A DNA stretch of 5,839 nt from Methanosarcinales archaeon (GTDB taxonomy: Archaea > Halobacteriota > Methanosarcinia > Methanosarcinales > Methanogasteraceae), in the NCBI GenBank assembly GCA_030594905.1, contig JAUVEF010000079.1, positions 1 to 5,839 on the forward strand. Reading direction: 5' to 3'. Positions 5,594 through 5,839 of the stretch are shown one piece after another (positions within the stretch are counted from its first letter, which is position 1; every line of letters begins with the position of its first letter). The notes beneath the pieces are model-generated. The model was given only the letters and a program-made list of their open reading frames with translations. It was not told the origin of the DNA and made no database searches. The position numbers were made by a program, and so were the translations under genes.

Positions 5594-5839
5594 TAAGAGT
5601 AACCTTGAACGCGCCCAGACTTCCACCGTAATTTCCAGCAGTAATCTTCTTGACGCCCGGCATCTTCACAGCAGCCTCAATTCCTGCTTTGGTTGCAACA
5701 GTCACAGCCTCGAGGTCAACACCATTGATCACGAGTTCGTAGACCGCATTCACATCGGCCGGGATGTTTGTGTCCTCAACCTTGTCTTTGAGCGTCGGAG
5801 CAAACCGCTGGTTTGTTGTTGCCTTCATGAACGTGTAAG
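5580..5839 (-). CDS. ftr: Formylmethanofuran:tetrahydromethanopterin formyltransferase, C-terminal part
   Basis: Ftr moves the formyl group from formylmethanofuran to tetrahydromethanopterin (or tetrahydrosarcinapterin), the second step of CO2 reduction to methane and the reverse step in methane oxidation. It is a soluble cytosolic enzyme of about 300 residues. Only the last 85 residues are in the window; the frame stays open to the right edge and reads Y-T-F-M-K-A-T-T-N there, so the Met at 5828 is internal and not a start. Recognisable family segments are [30 protein letters not shown], and the C-terminal [13 protein letters not shown] followed by LSDLF. Nothing suggests damage. The TGA stop lies inside a terminator hairpin. 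I recognise the family from memory of Ftr C-termini; bacterial FhcD is a less likely alternative given the archaeal context. Confidence 0.88.
   Translation of the reverse strand, partial: YTFMKATTNQRFAPTLKDKVEDTNIPADVNAVYELVINGVDLEAVTVATKAGIEAAVKMPGVKKITAGNYGGSLGAFKVTLSDLF

Noticed and set aside
5580..5828. A complete 82-residue small protein starting at Met 5828
   Set aside because: The frame continues upstream to the window edge with Ftr-like residues (Y-T-F), so this is the C-terminus of a larger gene.
1..5839. CRISPR array, tRNA, rRNA, toxin-antitoxin or defence genes
   Set aside because: I looked on both strands and found no regularly spaced repeats, cloverleaf-like segments or matching protein motifs.

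Overview
The window is from an archaeon. The gene at its right edge encodes the C-terminal 85 residues of formylmethanofuran:tetrahydromethanopterin formyltransferase (Ftr), an enzyme of C1 metabolism in methanogens, methane-oxidising archaea and Archaeoglobus relatives. The archaeal assignment is also supported by GG(A/G)GGT- and GGTGA-type ribosome binding sites, an oligo-T terminator, and soluble REC/PAS/GAF histidine kinases of the kind abundant in Methanomicrobia-type genomes. A methanogen or ANME-like member of that broad group is the best guess. The genus cannot be read from this sequence.

Layout, with every real gene on the minus strand and therefore read from right to left. 5580-5839: 3' end of ftr, closed by a hairpin that overlaps its stop codon and is followed by a T6-A-T6 tract. 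About 4828-5509: a decayed IS1-family insertion sequence. Its transposase keeps an N-terminal zinc ribbon and helix-turn-helix, has Glu where the first catalytic Asp is expected, is broken by an in-frame TGA, and has lost the rest of the DDE domain. 4629-4827: a short leader or intergenic region. 2646-4628: a 660-residue sensor kinase, REC-GAF-PAS-HisKA_2-HATPase. 179-2629: an 816-residue hybrid kinase, REC-PAS-PAS-coiled coil-HisKA-HATPase-REC. 1-178: a non-coding tail with a 9-bp hairpin.

The two kinases are 16 nt apart, share the ribosome-binding motif AAGGGGGTTT, and very probably form one operon. Neither has a membrane segment or a DNA-binding domain, so they look like a cytosolic phosphorelay with three receiver domains and two kinase cores. 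Output must go to a partner outside the window or work by protein contact. The GAF domain of the first kinase carries four cysteines (C228, C248, C251, C257), which makes a redox, heme or metal input plausible but unproven.

I see no CRISPR array, tRNA, rRNA or defence system, and nothing I would call a new system with confidence. The points most worth a second look are the kinase pair with its cysteine-bearing GAF domain and the pattern of decay in the IS remnant.
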